From Hymenobacter actinosclerus (GTDB lineage Bacteria > Bacteroidota > Bacteroidia > Cytophagales > Hymenobacteraceae): a DNA stretch of 64,000 nucleotides. A program made the position numbers and the translations under genes. The stretch lies in NCBI RefSeq assembly GCF_900111515.1, contig NZ_FOHS01000001.1, positions 1,123,419 to 1,187,418 of the forward strand. Reading direction: 5' to 3'. Positions 43,261 to 52,008 of the stretch are shown piece by piece (position 1 is the first letter of the stretch; the number at the start of each line of letters is the position of its first letter). The notes beneath the pieces are model-generated. The model was not told the DNA's origin, did no database searches, and was given only the letters and a program-made list of their open reading frames with translations.

Positions 43261-44862
43261 ATGTTGAAAACTGCTCCGGTCCCGCCGGCGTCGCCCCCGG
43301 CGGCGATGCCCGACCACTCTCCGTCGCCGCTTAGCTCGCTGAGCCAGGATTTGCCGGCCGGGCTGGTGGTGTTTCTGGTGGCGCTGCCGCTGTGTTTAGG
43401 TATTTCGCTGGCCTCGGGCGCGCCGCTGCTGTCGGGCGTTATTGCCGGTATTGTGGGGGGCGTGGTGGTGGCCTGGCTCAGCGGCTCGGCCCTGAGCGTG
43501 AGCGGTCCGGCCGCCGGCCTCACGGCCATTGTGGTGGCCGCCATGGCCACGCTGGGCTCGTTCGAGGCCGTGCTGGCCGCCACGGTGCTGGCGGGCCTGC
43601 TGCAAATTGGGCTGGGCCTGGCCCGGGCAGGCATAATCGGGCTATACTTTCCCACCTCCGTTATCCGCGGCATGCTGGCCGCCATTGGCCTGATTCTGAT
43701 TCTCAAGCAGATTCCCCACTTTCTGGGGGTGGATGCCGACTATTTCGAAGACCTTAGCTTCAGCCAGGCCGATGGCCGCAACACGTTCAGCGAAATCGGC
43801 AATGCTTTCCAAAACCTGCGGCCCGGTCCGGCCCTGGTGGGCGTGGTGGGCCTGGGCCTGCTGCTGCTCTGGGATAAAGTGCTGAGCAAGCGCCTGAAGC
43901 TGGCCCGGCTGGTGCCCGGGGCGCTGGTAGTGGTGGTGGCGGCCATTGCCCTCAACGAAACTTTTCGGGCGCTGGCCCCGGCCCTGGCCATCGGCCCCGA
44001 CCACCTGGTGCGCCTGCCGCCCATCAGCTCCTGGCGCGATGCGGCCGGCCTGATTACTACGCCCGACTGGACCGCATTCAGTCGGCCGGCCACCTACACC
44101 GTGGCCTTCACCATTGCCATTGTGGCCTCGCTCGAAACCCTGCTCAGCGTGGAGGCCGTCGATAAGCTCGACCCGCATAAGCGCACCACGCCCACCAACC
44201 GCGAAATGCTGGCCCAGGGGGCGGGCAACATGCTCAGCGGCCTGCTGGGCGGCCTGCCCATGACGGCCGTTATCGTGCGCAGCTCGGCCAACATCAACGC
44301 CGGCGGCCAGACGCGCATGGCCGCCTTTTTCCACGGCCTGCTGCTGCTCGTGAGTTTGCTGTTTCTGGGGCCGCTGCTCAACCGGATTCCGCTTTCGGCG
44401 CTGGCCGCCATTCTGCTCGTCATCGGCTACAAGCTCACCAGCCCGGCCCTTTACCGCAGCCAGTGGCAGCTGGGCTGGCAGCAGTTTCTGCCCTTCATCG
44501 TTACCATTGGCGCCATTCTGCTCACTGATTTGCTTAAGGGCGTGGTGCTGGGCCTGGTAGTGGGCGTGTTCTACATTCTGAAAGCCAACTATGACGCGGC
44601 CTATTTCCGGAGTGAGCCCCGGCGCGCTACCGATGGCCCAATTATTCTGCGGCTGGCCGAGCAGGTGTCGTTTCTCAATAAGGCCAGCATCATCCGGGCC
44701 CTGGCCGAGGTGCCGCGCGACGCCTCGGTTGTAATCGACGGTTCCGACTCGCTGTTTGTCGATTACGACGTGCTCGAAGCCATTGAGAACTTCCGGCAGG
44801 CGGCCCCCGAGCGCGGCATTAGCCTGGAAGTAAAATGGCGCGAAGGGCAGCTGGTGAGCTAG
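43261..44862 (+). CDS. SulP-family inorganic anion transporter
   Basis: This membrane transporter has about 533 residues. The N-terminal half has the SulP helices QDLPAGLVVFLVALPLCLGISLASGAPL and the signature SVSGPAAGLTAIV. About ten to twelve hydrophobic segments follow. A short STAS-like tail ends the protein. A beta-carbonic anhydrase gene lies directly downstream, which points to bicarbonate as the substrate. The start is unsure: ATG 43261 (MLKTAPVPP) and ATG 43306 (MPDHSPSPL) are both possible. Confidence 0.9.
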   Translation: MLKTAPVPPASPPAAMPDHSPSPLSSLSQDLPAGLVVFLVALPLCLGISLASGAPLLSGVIAGIVGGVVVAWLSGSALSVSGPAAGLTAIVVAAMATLGSFEAVLAATVLAGLLQIGLGLARAGIIGLYFPTSVIRGMLAAIGLILILKQIPHFLGVDADYFEDLSFSQADGRNTFSEIGNAFQNLRPGPALVGVVGLGLLLLWDKVLSKRLKLARLVPGALVVVVAAIALNETFRALAPALAIGPDHLVRLPPISSWRDAAGLITTPDWTAFSRPATYTVAFTIAIVASLETLLSVEAVDKLDPHKRTTPTNREMLAQGAGNMLSGLLGGLPMTAVIVRSSANINAGGQTRMAAFFHGLLLLVSLLFLGPLLNRIPLSALAAILLVIGYKLTSPALYRSQWQLGWQQFLPFIVTIGAILLTDLLKGVVLGLVVGVFYILKANYDAAYFRSEPRRATDGPIILRLAEQVSFLNKASIIRALAEVPRDASVVIDGSDSLFVDYDVLEAIENFRQAAPERGISLEVKWREGQLVS

Positions 44863-44958
44863 CGCGCGGCGTACTTTTAGCCCCGTATCTTCTTGCTCCC
44901 GTGCCCCCGGCGCCCGGCCGCTGTCAACCCTCTGTTTCACCATCTCACCCTTGCCCCT

Positions 44959-45690
44959 TTGCAACGAATCCTGGAAAATAACCGCCGCTGGGTGGCCGAA
45001 CAGCGGGCCGCCGACCCCGACTTCTTCAATCGGCTGGCGCAGGGCCAGAAGCCCAAGTACCTGTTTATTGGCTGCTCCGACTCGCGGGTGCCGGCCTCGA
45101 CGATTACCGGCACCGGCGCGGGCGAAATGTTCGTGCACCGCAACATTGCCAACCTGGTAGTGCCCACCGATTTCAACCTGCTCTCGGTGTTGCAGTATGC
45201 CGTGGAGGTGCTCGAAGTGCAGGTCATCATTGTGTGCGGGCACTACGGCTGCGGCGGGGTGGCGGCGGCGGCCAGCAACAAGCAATACGGCCTGCTCGAC
45301 GGCTGGCTGACCAGCATCCGCGACGTTATCCGGGTGCACGAAACCGAGTTCCTACGCATCAGCGACGAGGAAGCGCGCCTGCGCCGCCTCGTGGAGCTGA
45401 ACGTGATTGAGCAGGTGCGCAACCTCACCAAAACCAGCATCATCCAGAACGCCCTGCGCCGGCCCAACCCGCCCCAGCTGCACGGCCTCGTGTACGATAT
45501 CCGGGAGGGTTTGCTGATTGATTTGAAGGTGGAAAACGACGGCCTGTCCGACCTCGACCACATTTACGCCACCATGGCCGCCGAGCCCCAGCCGGCCCCG
45601 AAAGCCCCGCCCACCGCCGCTGCTGCCCCCGCGCCAGCTGCCATCGATCCGCTGCAACCCGCCCGCCCGGCTATGCAGAAGGCCAGCTAA
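44959..45690 (+). CDS. Beta-class carbonic anhydrase
   Basis: This cytoplasmic zinc enzyme interconverts CO2 and bicarbonate. Zinc ligands are Cys in IGCSDSRVP and His and Cys in CGHYGCGG, with the Asp-Arg dyad in SDSR. The end carries a Pro/Ala-rich tail of about 40 residues that is not part of the fold. No ATG occurs in frame before the conserved region. TTG at 44959 (LQRILENNRRW) fits the family N-terminus; a TTG at 44893 is an alternative. It follows the SulP gene by about 100 bp, suggesting joint work in bicarbonate uptake. Confidence 0.9.
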   Translation: MQRILENNRRWVAEQRAADPDFFNRLAQGQKPKYLFIGCSDSRVPASTITGTGAGEMFVHRNIANLVVPTDFNLLSVLQYAVEVLEVQVIIVCGHYGCGGVAAAASNKQYGLLDGWLTSIRDVIRVHETEFLRISDEEARLRRLVELNVIEQVRNLTKTSIIQNALRRPNPPQLHGLVYDIREGLLIDLKVENDGLSDLDHIYATMAAEPQPAPKAPPTAAAAPAPAAIDPLQPARPAMQKAS

Positions 45691-45751
45691 CCGGCCGGCC
45701 TGTTGCCACCTTCGGAGGCGTAGGCTGAGGGGCCTGCTCTTCCGATAGCCG

Positions 45752-45787
45752 AAACCGCCGCATCCATTGGATGCGGCGGTTTTTTTG
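45752..45787 (+). terminator. Intrinsic terminator after carbonic anhydrase
   Basis: A 12-bp GC-rich stem with a 3-nt loop is followed by seven T residues. Confidence 0.9.
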
Positions 45788-45940
45788 TGTTGGCCGGATG
45801 GGCGGCGCCGAAACTTTTGGCAACACCCGGCGGGCGGGCAGCCGTAAGGGGTAGAGCCGAAAGGCGTAAGACGGCGCGCCGGGTATTCACCCGCTCCGCG
45901 CCTGCTGCTTGTTCAACTCACCTTTTTTCTGTCGATTCCC

Positions 45941-46891
45941 ATGAACGCCATTTACTTCAACGAATACGGTCCGGCCGATGTGCTGCGCTACGGCGAGCAG
46001 CCCACGCCCACGCCCAAGCCCACCCAGATTCTGGTGCGGGTGCGGGCCAGCAGCATCAACCCCATCGACTGGAAAGTGCGCCGGGGCGACATCAAGCTGC
46101 TGACCGGCTTCGATTTTCCGATGATTCCGGGGCGCGACGTGGCCGGCGAGGTGGCCGCCGTGGGCAGCCAAGTGGTGCGCTTTGCGGTGGGCGACCGGGT
46201 GTACGGCATGGCCGACGGCGGCACCGGCGGGGCAAACGCCGAGTATGCGCTGCTGGCCGAGCCGGCCGCGGCTTTTATTCCCGAAAAGCTGAGTTTTGAA
46301 GAGGCCGGCGCCGTCCCGCTGGCGGCCCTCACGGCCCTCCAGGCCCTGCGCGACCAGGGCCAGCTGCTCTCGGGCGACCGGGTGCTCATCAACGGGGCCT
46401 CGGGCGGGGTAGGCGCGTTTGCCGTGCAGCTGGCTAAGGCCCTGGGCGCGGGCGAGGTAACCGGCACGGCCGGCGCCGACAACCTGGAGCTGGTGCGCAG
46501 CCTCGGCGCCGACCGGGCCCTCGATTACAAGGCCCACGATTTCACGAAGGACCTGAGCCGTTACGACCTGATTTTTGACGCGGCCGGCAAGTCGAGCTTC
46601 GTGGCCAGCCAGGGGGCTTTGCGCCGCAACGGCCGCTACGTGAGCACCGACCCGCAACCGCTGACGGTGGTAACCGACAAGCTGGCGGCGCTGCTGACCA
46701 CCAAATCGGCCCACGTGCTGCTGGCCGACCCCAGCGGCCCCGACCTGGCCCTGATTTCGGCCTGGCTCCAGGCCGGTACGTTGCGCGTGATGGTGGATAA
46801 AACCTTTCCGCTGGCCGAAACTGCCGCCGCCCACCGCTACAGCGAGCAGGGCGAATCAAGCGGAAAAATTGTGCTGACGGTAGGGGAGTAG
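45941..46891 (+). CDS. MDR-family NADP-dependent quinone oxidoreductase
   Basis: This 316-residue protein belongs to the zinc-independent medium-chain dehydrogenases. The GroES-like domain (SSINPIDWKVRRGD, FPMIPGRDVAGEVAAVG) comes first. The Rossmann domain has INGASGGVGAFAVQLAKALG. The lack of zinc-ligand cysteines fits the quinone-reductase subgroup. The substrate is not known. It stands alone with its own terminator upstream. Confidence 0.88.
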   Translation: MNAIYFNEYGPADVLRYGEQPTPTPKPTQILVRVRASSINPIDWKVRRGDIKLLTGFDFPMIPGRDVAGEVAAVGSQVVRFAVGDRVYGMADGGTGGANAEYALLAEPAAAFIPEKLSFEEAGAVPLAALTALQALRDQGQLLSGDRVLINGASGGVGAFAVQLAKALGAGEVTGTAGADNLELVRSLGADRALDYKAHDFTKDLSRYDLIFDAAGKSSFVASQGALRRNGRYVSTDPQPLTVVTDKLAALLTTKSAHVLLADPSGPDLALISAWLQAGTLRVMVDKTFPLAETAAAHRYSEQGESSGKIVLTVGE

Positions 46892-46910
46892 GGACTGAAG
46901 AACTAAGGGC

Positions 46911-47023
46911 TTAGAAGAACGTCATTCAGAGCGCAGCGAAGCATCTCGCGTGCTGACGTTGCCATACTAATTCAACGTCAGCACGCGAGATTCTTCGCTG
47001 CGCTCTGAATGACGTTCTTCTAA
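46911..47023. repeat. 51-bp inverted repeat (TCATTCAGAGCGCAGCG family) between convergent genes
   Basis: Arms 46911-46961 and 46973-47023 match with a single mismatch around an 11-nt loop. This is the best-preserved palindrome of its kind in the window. It fills the gap between the convergent oxidoreductase and EamA genes. Confidence 0.88.
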
Positions 47024-47029
47024 GTTCGA

Positions 47030-47458
47030 TTACTCTTTCCCCGCCGAAAAGGCAATGAGCACGGCCCCGCCGGCCATGAGCACGGCGCCGGCCACGAGCT
47101 GCCAGGTTACTTTCTCCTTGAGGAAAAACACGGCCAGCAGAATGGAAAAAACGAGCGAGATTTTATCGAACGACGAGGTGCGGGAGGCCAGGCCGAGCTT
47201 GAGGGCCTGAAACGAGAACAGCGACGAAACGCACGTAATCACGCCGGCCGCAATCAGAAACAGCCAGGTGCGCCGGTCGATTTGCTGCACCTGCCCCAGG
47301 TGGCCCTGCCAGGCCACCACGCCCCAGGCCACGCTCACAATCAGCACCGATTGAATGGCGAAGGCCAGGCTGGACTCAATATTCTTGACGCCGACCTTGG
47401 AGAGGGTGACGACGATGGCGGCCGACAGGGCGGCCAGCAGCGAAAAGACAATCCACAT
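47030..47458 (-). CDS. Half-size EamA/DMT-family membrane protein
   Basis: This 142-residue protein has four to five transmembrane helices and a single EamA domain (ALSAAIVVTLSKVGVKNI to LLAVFFLKEKVTWQLVAGAVL). Full DMT transporters have two such halves, so this one should act as a dimer, as small multidrug-resistance-like proteins do. The substrate is unknown. Confidence 0.85.
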   Translation of the reverse strand: MWIVFSLLAALSAAIVVTLSKVGVKNIESSLAFAIQSVLIVSVAWGVVAWQGHLGQVQQIDRRTWLFLIAAGVITCVSSLFSFQALKLGLASRTSSFDKISLVFSILLAVFFLKEKVTWQLVAGAVLMAGGAVLIAFSAGKE

Positions 47459-47584
47459 AAGCGCGGGACTGAAAAGGGTGCGACGGATGTACGGCCGCCT
47501 GGGCCCGTGGGGCTGGCGGCGGAGCTAAAAAAAGAACTCAACGGCAATTGTTTAGCAGCTAACCTTTTGGAAGTCAGTGCTTCA

Positions 47585-47604
47585 TTGGTTGTTCATGTAA
47601 CCAA
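47585..47604. promoter_or_regulatory. Candidate operator TTGGTT-N8-AACCAA
   Basis: A perfect 6-bp inverted repeat with an 8-bp centre lies 70 bp before the SDR gene that opens the sugar operon. No regulator is assigned. The rest of the 47459-47673 gap shows no other feature. Confidence 0.35.
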
Positions 47605-47673
47605 AGCCTTTTAAAGGCAGTCTAGCCCTTAGCTCCGGTCCTGTTTTTTTTCCTGCTTTTCAACTTCTTCGCC

Positions 47674-48492
47674 ATGCCCGTAACCCCTTCGGCCAACCGA
47701 CTCCAGAACCAGATTGCCCTGATTACGGGCGGCAGCTCCGGCATTGGGGCGGGCGTGGCCAAGTCCATGGCCGCCGAGGGCGCCTCGGTTATCGTCAACT
47801 ACGCCCACAGCGCCGATGAGGCGGCGGCCGTGGTAAAGGAGATTACCGGGGCCGGCGGCCAGGCCGTGCCGTTTCAGGCCGATGTAAGCCAGGAGGAGGA
47901 CGTGCGGCGCATGTTCGATTTCATCCGCGAGCAGTTCGGCACCCTACACATTCTGGTCAACAACTCGGGCATTCAGGTGGACGCCAAGTTCGTGGACATG
48001 ACGCTGGCGCAGTGGCAGAAGGTGATTGACGTGAACCTGACGGGCCAGTTTCTGTGCGCCCGCGAGGCGGCCCGCGAGTTTCTGCGCCGTGGCCCGCAGC
48101 CGGATGTTTCGGTGGCCCTGGGCAAGATCATCTGCATGAGTTCGGTACACGAGGTGATTCCGTGGGCCGGCCACGTGAACTACGCCGCCAGCAAGGGCGG
48201 CATTATGCTGCTGATGAAAAGCATGGCCCAGGAGTTGGCGCCGCACAAAATCCGCATCAACAGCATCGCGCCCGGCGCCATTGCCACGCCCATCAACCTG
48301 AGCGCCCGCGACACGCCCGAGGAGGAAAAGTCGCTGCTCACGCTCATTCCCTACGGCCGCATCGGCGAGCCCGCCGACATCGGCAAGGTAGCTGTCTGGC
48401 TGGCCTCCGACGAGTCGGACTACGTGACCGGGACCAGCATTTTCGCCGACGGCGGCATGACGCTTTATCCCGGCTTCGCCGATAATGGGTGA
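47674..48492 (+). CDS. Glucose 1-dehydrogenase-like SDR oxidoreductase
   Basis: This 272-residue short-chain dehydrogenase has the TGGSSGIGAG nucleotide loop near residue 19, NNSGIQ, and the catalytic Ser-Tyr-Lys set in MSSVHEVIPWAGHVNYAASKGG. The SSVHE and VNYAASKGG context matches glucose 1-dehydrogenases, which oxidise glucose to gluconolactone. It opens a group with a glucosidase and 6-phosphogluconate dehydrogenase, which supports a sugar substrate. Other sugar substrates cannot be excluded. Confidence 0.87.
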   Translation: MPVTPSANRLQNQIALITGGSSGIGAGVAKSMAAEGASVIVNYAHSADEAAAVVKEITGAGGQAVPFQADVSQEEDVRRMFDFIREQFGTLHILVNNSGIQVDAKFVDMTLAQWQKVIDVNLTGQFLCAREAAREFLRRGPQPDVSVALGKIICMSSVHEVIPWAGHVNYAASKGGIMLLMKSMAQELAPHKIRINSIAPGAIATPINLSARDTPEEEKSLLTLIPYGRIGEPADIGKVAVWLASDESDYVTGTSIFADGGMTLYPGFADNG

Positions 48493-48597
48493 GGCGGCAG
48501 TATCCAGTGTCGAGTTGCCAGTATCCAGTGTCCAGCTGCCAGTGTCCGGTTGCAGAACGAACTCGCAACTGGCAACTCGACACTGGCAACTGATTAA
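48493..48597. repeat. CCAGTGT-type heptamer array with inverted arm
   Basis: Words CCAGTAT, CCAGTGT and CCAGCTG run at 7-bp spacing, and CAACTGG-type words with CAACTCG follow in inverted sense. The array fills the space between the SDR and glucosidase genes inside a likely operon. Confidence 0.72.
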
Positions 48598-48608
48598 ATA
48601 TCTACTAA

Positions 48609-51266
48609 ATGAACCAGGAGCAGCAACGGCAGCAGGAACTACGCGACGGCAAGGTTGATTGGCACCGCTTCGGGCCCTATGTATCGGACCGGCAGTGGGG
48701 CACCGTGCGCGAAGACTACTCGGCCGACGGCCAGCCCTGGACCTACACCACCCACGACATGGCCCGCTCGTACGCCTACCGCTGGGGCGAGGAGGCCATC
48801 GGCGGCATCAGCGACGAAAAGCAGTTTCTGTGCCTGGCACCCGCTTTCTGGAACGGGCAGGATGCCATTCTCAAGGAGCGGCTGTTTGGCCTGGCCGGCC
48901 CCGAGGGCAACCACGGCGAGGACGTGAAGGAGCTGTATTACTACCTCGACAACACGCCCACCCACTCCTACATGCGGATGCTGTATAAGTATCCGCAGCA
49001 CGCTTTTCCGTACGACTGGCTGGTGACGGAAAACGCCCGCCGCGGCCGCGACAAGCCCGAGTTCGACCTGATTGATACGCTGGTTTTCAGGCAGAACCGC
49101 TACTTCGATATCTTCCTCGAATATGCCAAAGCCGGCCCCGACGACCTGCTGTTGCAGATTACCGTGCACAACCGCGGCGACCAGCCCGCCCAGCTGCACG
49201 TGCTGCCCCAGCTGTGGCTGCGCAACACCTGGGCCTGGGGCTACGAGCAATACAAGCCCGAGCTGCGGGCCCCCGAGCCGGGTTCCATTGCCATCGACCA
49301 TGCCAGCCTGCCCGCGCTGGAGCTTTACTACGAGCAGGCCGATGGGCAGCCGGCCGAGCTGCTGTTCTGCGACAACGAAACCAACACGGCGCGCCTCTTC
49401 GACACCAAAAACCCCACAACCTACTGCAAGGACGGCATCAACGACTACCTGCTGCATGGCCAAACGAAAGCGGTAAACCCGGCCCACCGCGGCACCAAGG
49501 CCGCCGTGCACTATCAGTTGCAGGTGCCCGCCGGCGAGAGCCGCACCGTGCGGCTGCGGCTGGCGGCCTGCGGGCTGGCGCAGCCCTTCGCCGACTTTGC
49601 CCAGCTAATCGAGCAGCGCCAGCAGGAAGCCGATGCCTACTACCACGACCTGCAAAAGGGCGTGGAAAGCGCCGACGCCCGCAACGTGCAGCGCCAGGCC
49701 CTGGCCGGCATGCTCTGGAGCAAGCAGTTCTACTATTACGACGTTACGGAGTGGCTGTGCGGCGACCCGGCCCAGCCTACGCCGCCCGCCAGTCGCCTGC
49801 ACGGCCGCAACCACAACTGGAAGCACCTCAACAACGCCGACATCATCTCGATGCCCGACAAGTGGGAGTATCCGTGGTACGCGGCCTGGGACCTGGCTTT
49901 CCACTGCCTGCCGCTGGCCATGGTGGATGCCGACTTCGCCAAAAACCAGCTCCGGCTGCTGTGCCGCGACTGGTACATGGCCCCCAACGGCCAGCTGCCG
50001 GCCTACGAGTGGAAGTTTGACGACGTGAACCCGCCGGTGCACGCCTACGCCACCTGGCGGGTGTACAAAATCGACCAGAAGCAGCGCGGCGGCCACGGCG
50101 ACACGGCGTTTCTGGAAAGCGTGTTCCACCGGCTGCTGCTCAACTTTACCTGGTGGGTGAACCGCAAAGACCGCGACAACCGCAACGTGTTCGAGGGCGG
50201 CTTCCTGGGCCTCGACAACATCGGCGTCTTCGACCGCTCGGCCCCGCTGCCCACCGGCGGCTTTATCGAGCAGGCCGACGGCACGGCCTGGATGGCCATG
50301 TTCGCGCTCAATATGATGCGCATTGCCCTGGAGCTGGCCCGCACCAACCCCGTGTACCAGGATCTGGCCAGCAAGTTCTTCGAGCACTTCCTCTACATCG
50401 CCTACGCCATGGCCAACGTGGGCGAGCAGCAGATCGACATGTGGGACGATGAGGACGGCTTTTACTACGACGTGCTCAATACGCCCGAACACGGCCGGTT
50501 CCCGCTGCGGGTGCGCTCCATGGTGGGCCTGATTCCGCTGTTTGCCGTTGAGGTACTCGACCTCGGGACTTTGCATGATGTGCCCCGGTTCGTAAGCCGG
50601 CTCAACTGGTTTCTCGACCACCGCCCCGAGCTGGCCGCCCTGGTAAGCCGCTGGCAGGAGCCGGGCAGCAGCCAGCGCCACCTGCTGAGCCTATTGCGCG
50701 GCCACCGCATGAAGCTGCTGCTGCGCCGCATGCTCGACGAGGCCGAATTTCTCTCCGAGCACGGCGTGCGCAGCCTCTCGCGCTACCACCTGCTGCACCC
50801 GTTCGTGTTCGAGCACGAGGGCGGCGTGAATGCCGAGGTGAATTACGAGCCGGCCGAGTCCACTACCTCGCTGTTCGGGGGCAACAGCAACTGGCGCGGC
50901 CCCGTCTGGATGCCCACCAACTTCATGATTGTGGAGTCGTTGCAGCGGTTTTACTACTACTACGGCCCCGAGTTCAAGGTGGAATACCCAACGGGCTCGG
51001 GCAAGTACTGCACGATTCTCGAAATTTCGGAGGCCCTGTCGGCCCGGCTCATCAAGCTGTTTCTGCGCGATGAGAACGGCCAGCGCGCCTGCTTCGGCAC
51101 CAACCAGCAAATGCAGACCGACCCGCATTTCCGCGACCATCTGCTGTTCCACGAGTACTTCAACGGCGACACCGGCATGGGCCTGGGCGCCACCCACCAA
51201 ACCGGCTGGACGGGCCTGATTGCCAAGCTTATCCAACCCCGCACCAATGAAGTTCCCGGTATCTGA
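48609..51266 (+). CDS. GH63/MGH1-like glucosidase
   Basis: This 885-residue cytoplasmic glycoside hydrolase has no signal peptide. The N-terminal part (SYAYRWGEEAIGGISDEKQFLCL) is beta-rich. The (alpha/alpha)6 catalytic part includes KWEYPWYAAWDLAFHCLPLA near residue 418, with the Asp expected to act in catalysis. A region with SNWRGPVWMPTNFM, typical for the MGH1-like and GH63 families, follows near 760. It would release glucose or related sugars for the dehydrogenase upstream. The exact substrate is not known. Confidence 0.88.
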   Translation: MNQEQQRQQELRDGKVDWHRFGPYVSDRQWGTVREDYSADGQPWTYTTHDMARSYAYRWGEEAIGGISDEKQFLCLAPAFWNGQDAILKERLFGLAGPEGNHGEDVKELYYYLDNTPTHSYMRMLYKYPQHAFPYDWLVTENARRGRDKPEFDLIDTLVFRQNRYFDIFLEYAKAGPDDLLLQITVHNRGDQPAQLHVLPQLWLRNTWAWGYEQYKPELRAPEPGSIAIDHASLPALELYYEQADGQPAELLFCDNETNTARLFDTKNPTTYCKDGINDYLLHGQTKAVNPAHRGTKAAVHYQLQVPAGESRTVRLRLAACGLAQPFADFAQLIEQRQQEADAYYHDLQKGVESADARNVQRQALAGMLWSKQFYYYDVTEWLCGDPAQPTPPASRLHGRNHNWKHLNNADIISMPDKWEYPWYAAWDLAFHCLPLAMVDADFAKNQLRLLCRDWYMAPNGQLPAYEWKFDDVNPPVHAYATWRVYKIDQKQRGGHGDTAFLESVFHRLLLNFTWWVNRKDRDNRNVFEGGFLGLDNIGVFDRSAPLPTGGFIEQADGTAWMAMFALNMMRIALELARTNPVYQDLASKFFEHFLYIAYAMANVGEQQIDMWDDEDGFYYDVLNTPEHGRFPLRVRSMVGLIPLFAVEVLDLGTLHDVPRFVSRLNWFLDHRPELAALVSRWQEPGSSQRHLLSLLRGHRMKLLLRRMLDEAEFLSEHGVRSLSRYHLLHPFVFEHEGGVNAEVNYEPAESTTSLFGGNSNWRGPVWMPTNFMIVESLQRFYYYYGPEFKVEYPTGSGKYCTILEISEALSARLIKLFLRDENGQRACFGTNQQMQTDPHFRDHLLFHEYFNGDTGMGLGATHQTGWTGLIAKLIQPRTNEVPGI

Positions 51267-51324
51267 TAGCGGGTTTTCCGGATGAGGTTTTCCCGCTAAC
51301 AATCAACTGCTAAACACCAGAAAT

Positions 51325-51939
51325 ATGGATTGGCTTGACTTTACTACCACCATTACCGACGGCATGGCCTACTGGCCCGACAACGCGCCGGTGCACATCA
51401 AGCGCACCCTCAGCATGGCCGATGGGGCAGCGGCCAACGTGTCGGAAATCAGCATGAGCGTGCACACGGGCACCCACGTAGATGCCCCGCTGCACTTTTT
51501 GGCCGACGGTACCGACGCCGCCCAGCTGGATTTAAGCAAGCTGATGGGCCCGGCGCTGCTGGTAGCCGTGAATTCGGAAAAGTTCATCAGCCGGGCCGAT
51601 GTGGAGCACTTGCAGCTGAAACCTGGCAGCCGGGTGCTGTTCAAAACCCGCAACTCCGCCCGCGAGTGGTCGACCGAGCCCTTCAACCCCGATTTTGTGC
51701 GCGTGGGGGCCGATGCCGCCGCCTGGCTACAGGAGCAGGGCGTGGTGTGCGTGGGCGTCGATTATCTCTCCGTGGGTGATGCCCAGGCCCACAACATTCT
51801 GCTCGGCGCGGGCATCAGCGTGATTGAGGGCCTGGCCCTGCAACACGCCGAGCCCGGCGAGTACGAGTTGCTGTGTTTGCCCCTGAAAATCAAGGGTGTC
51901 GATGGGGCGCCGGCCCGGGTGCTGGCCCGGCGGCGGTAA
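51325..51939 (+). CDS. Cyclase-family hydrolase (kynurenine formamidase-like)
   Basis: This 204-residue metal-dependent hydrolase has the family motif HTGTHVDAPLHFL with its metal-binding His and Asp residues. VGVDYLSVGD near residue 150 is also typical. Family members include kynurenine formamidase, but no tryptophan genes are nearby. In this operon a role in lactone or sugar-acid hydrolysis is possible but not shown. Confidence 0.87.
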   Translation: MDWLDFTTTITDGMAYWPDNAPVHIKRTLSMADGAAANVSEISMSVHTGTHVDAPLHFLADGTDAAQLDLSKLMGPALLVAVNSEKFISRADVEHLQLKPGSRVLFKTRNSAREWSTEPFNPDFVRVGADAAAWLQEQGVVCVGVDYLSVGDAQAHNILLGAGISVIEGLALQHAEPGEYELLCLPLKIKGVDGAPARVLARRR

Positions 51940-52008
51940 GCGGCCGGCCGCTTTTATCTTTTCTCCAATCACCATTTCCCTATTCTCTAATTTATTTAAG
52001 CTGAACGC

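Noticed and set aside
43642..45339. Long minus-strand ORF opposite SulP and carbonic anhydrase
   Set aside because: It spans two real genes and their gap; His/Gln-rich composition is typical of antisense frames.
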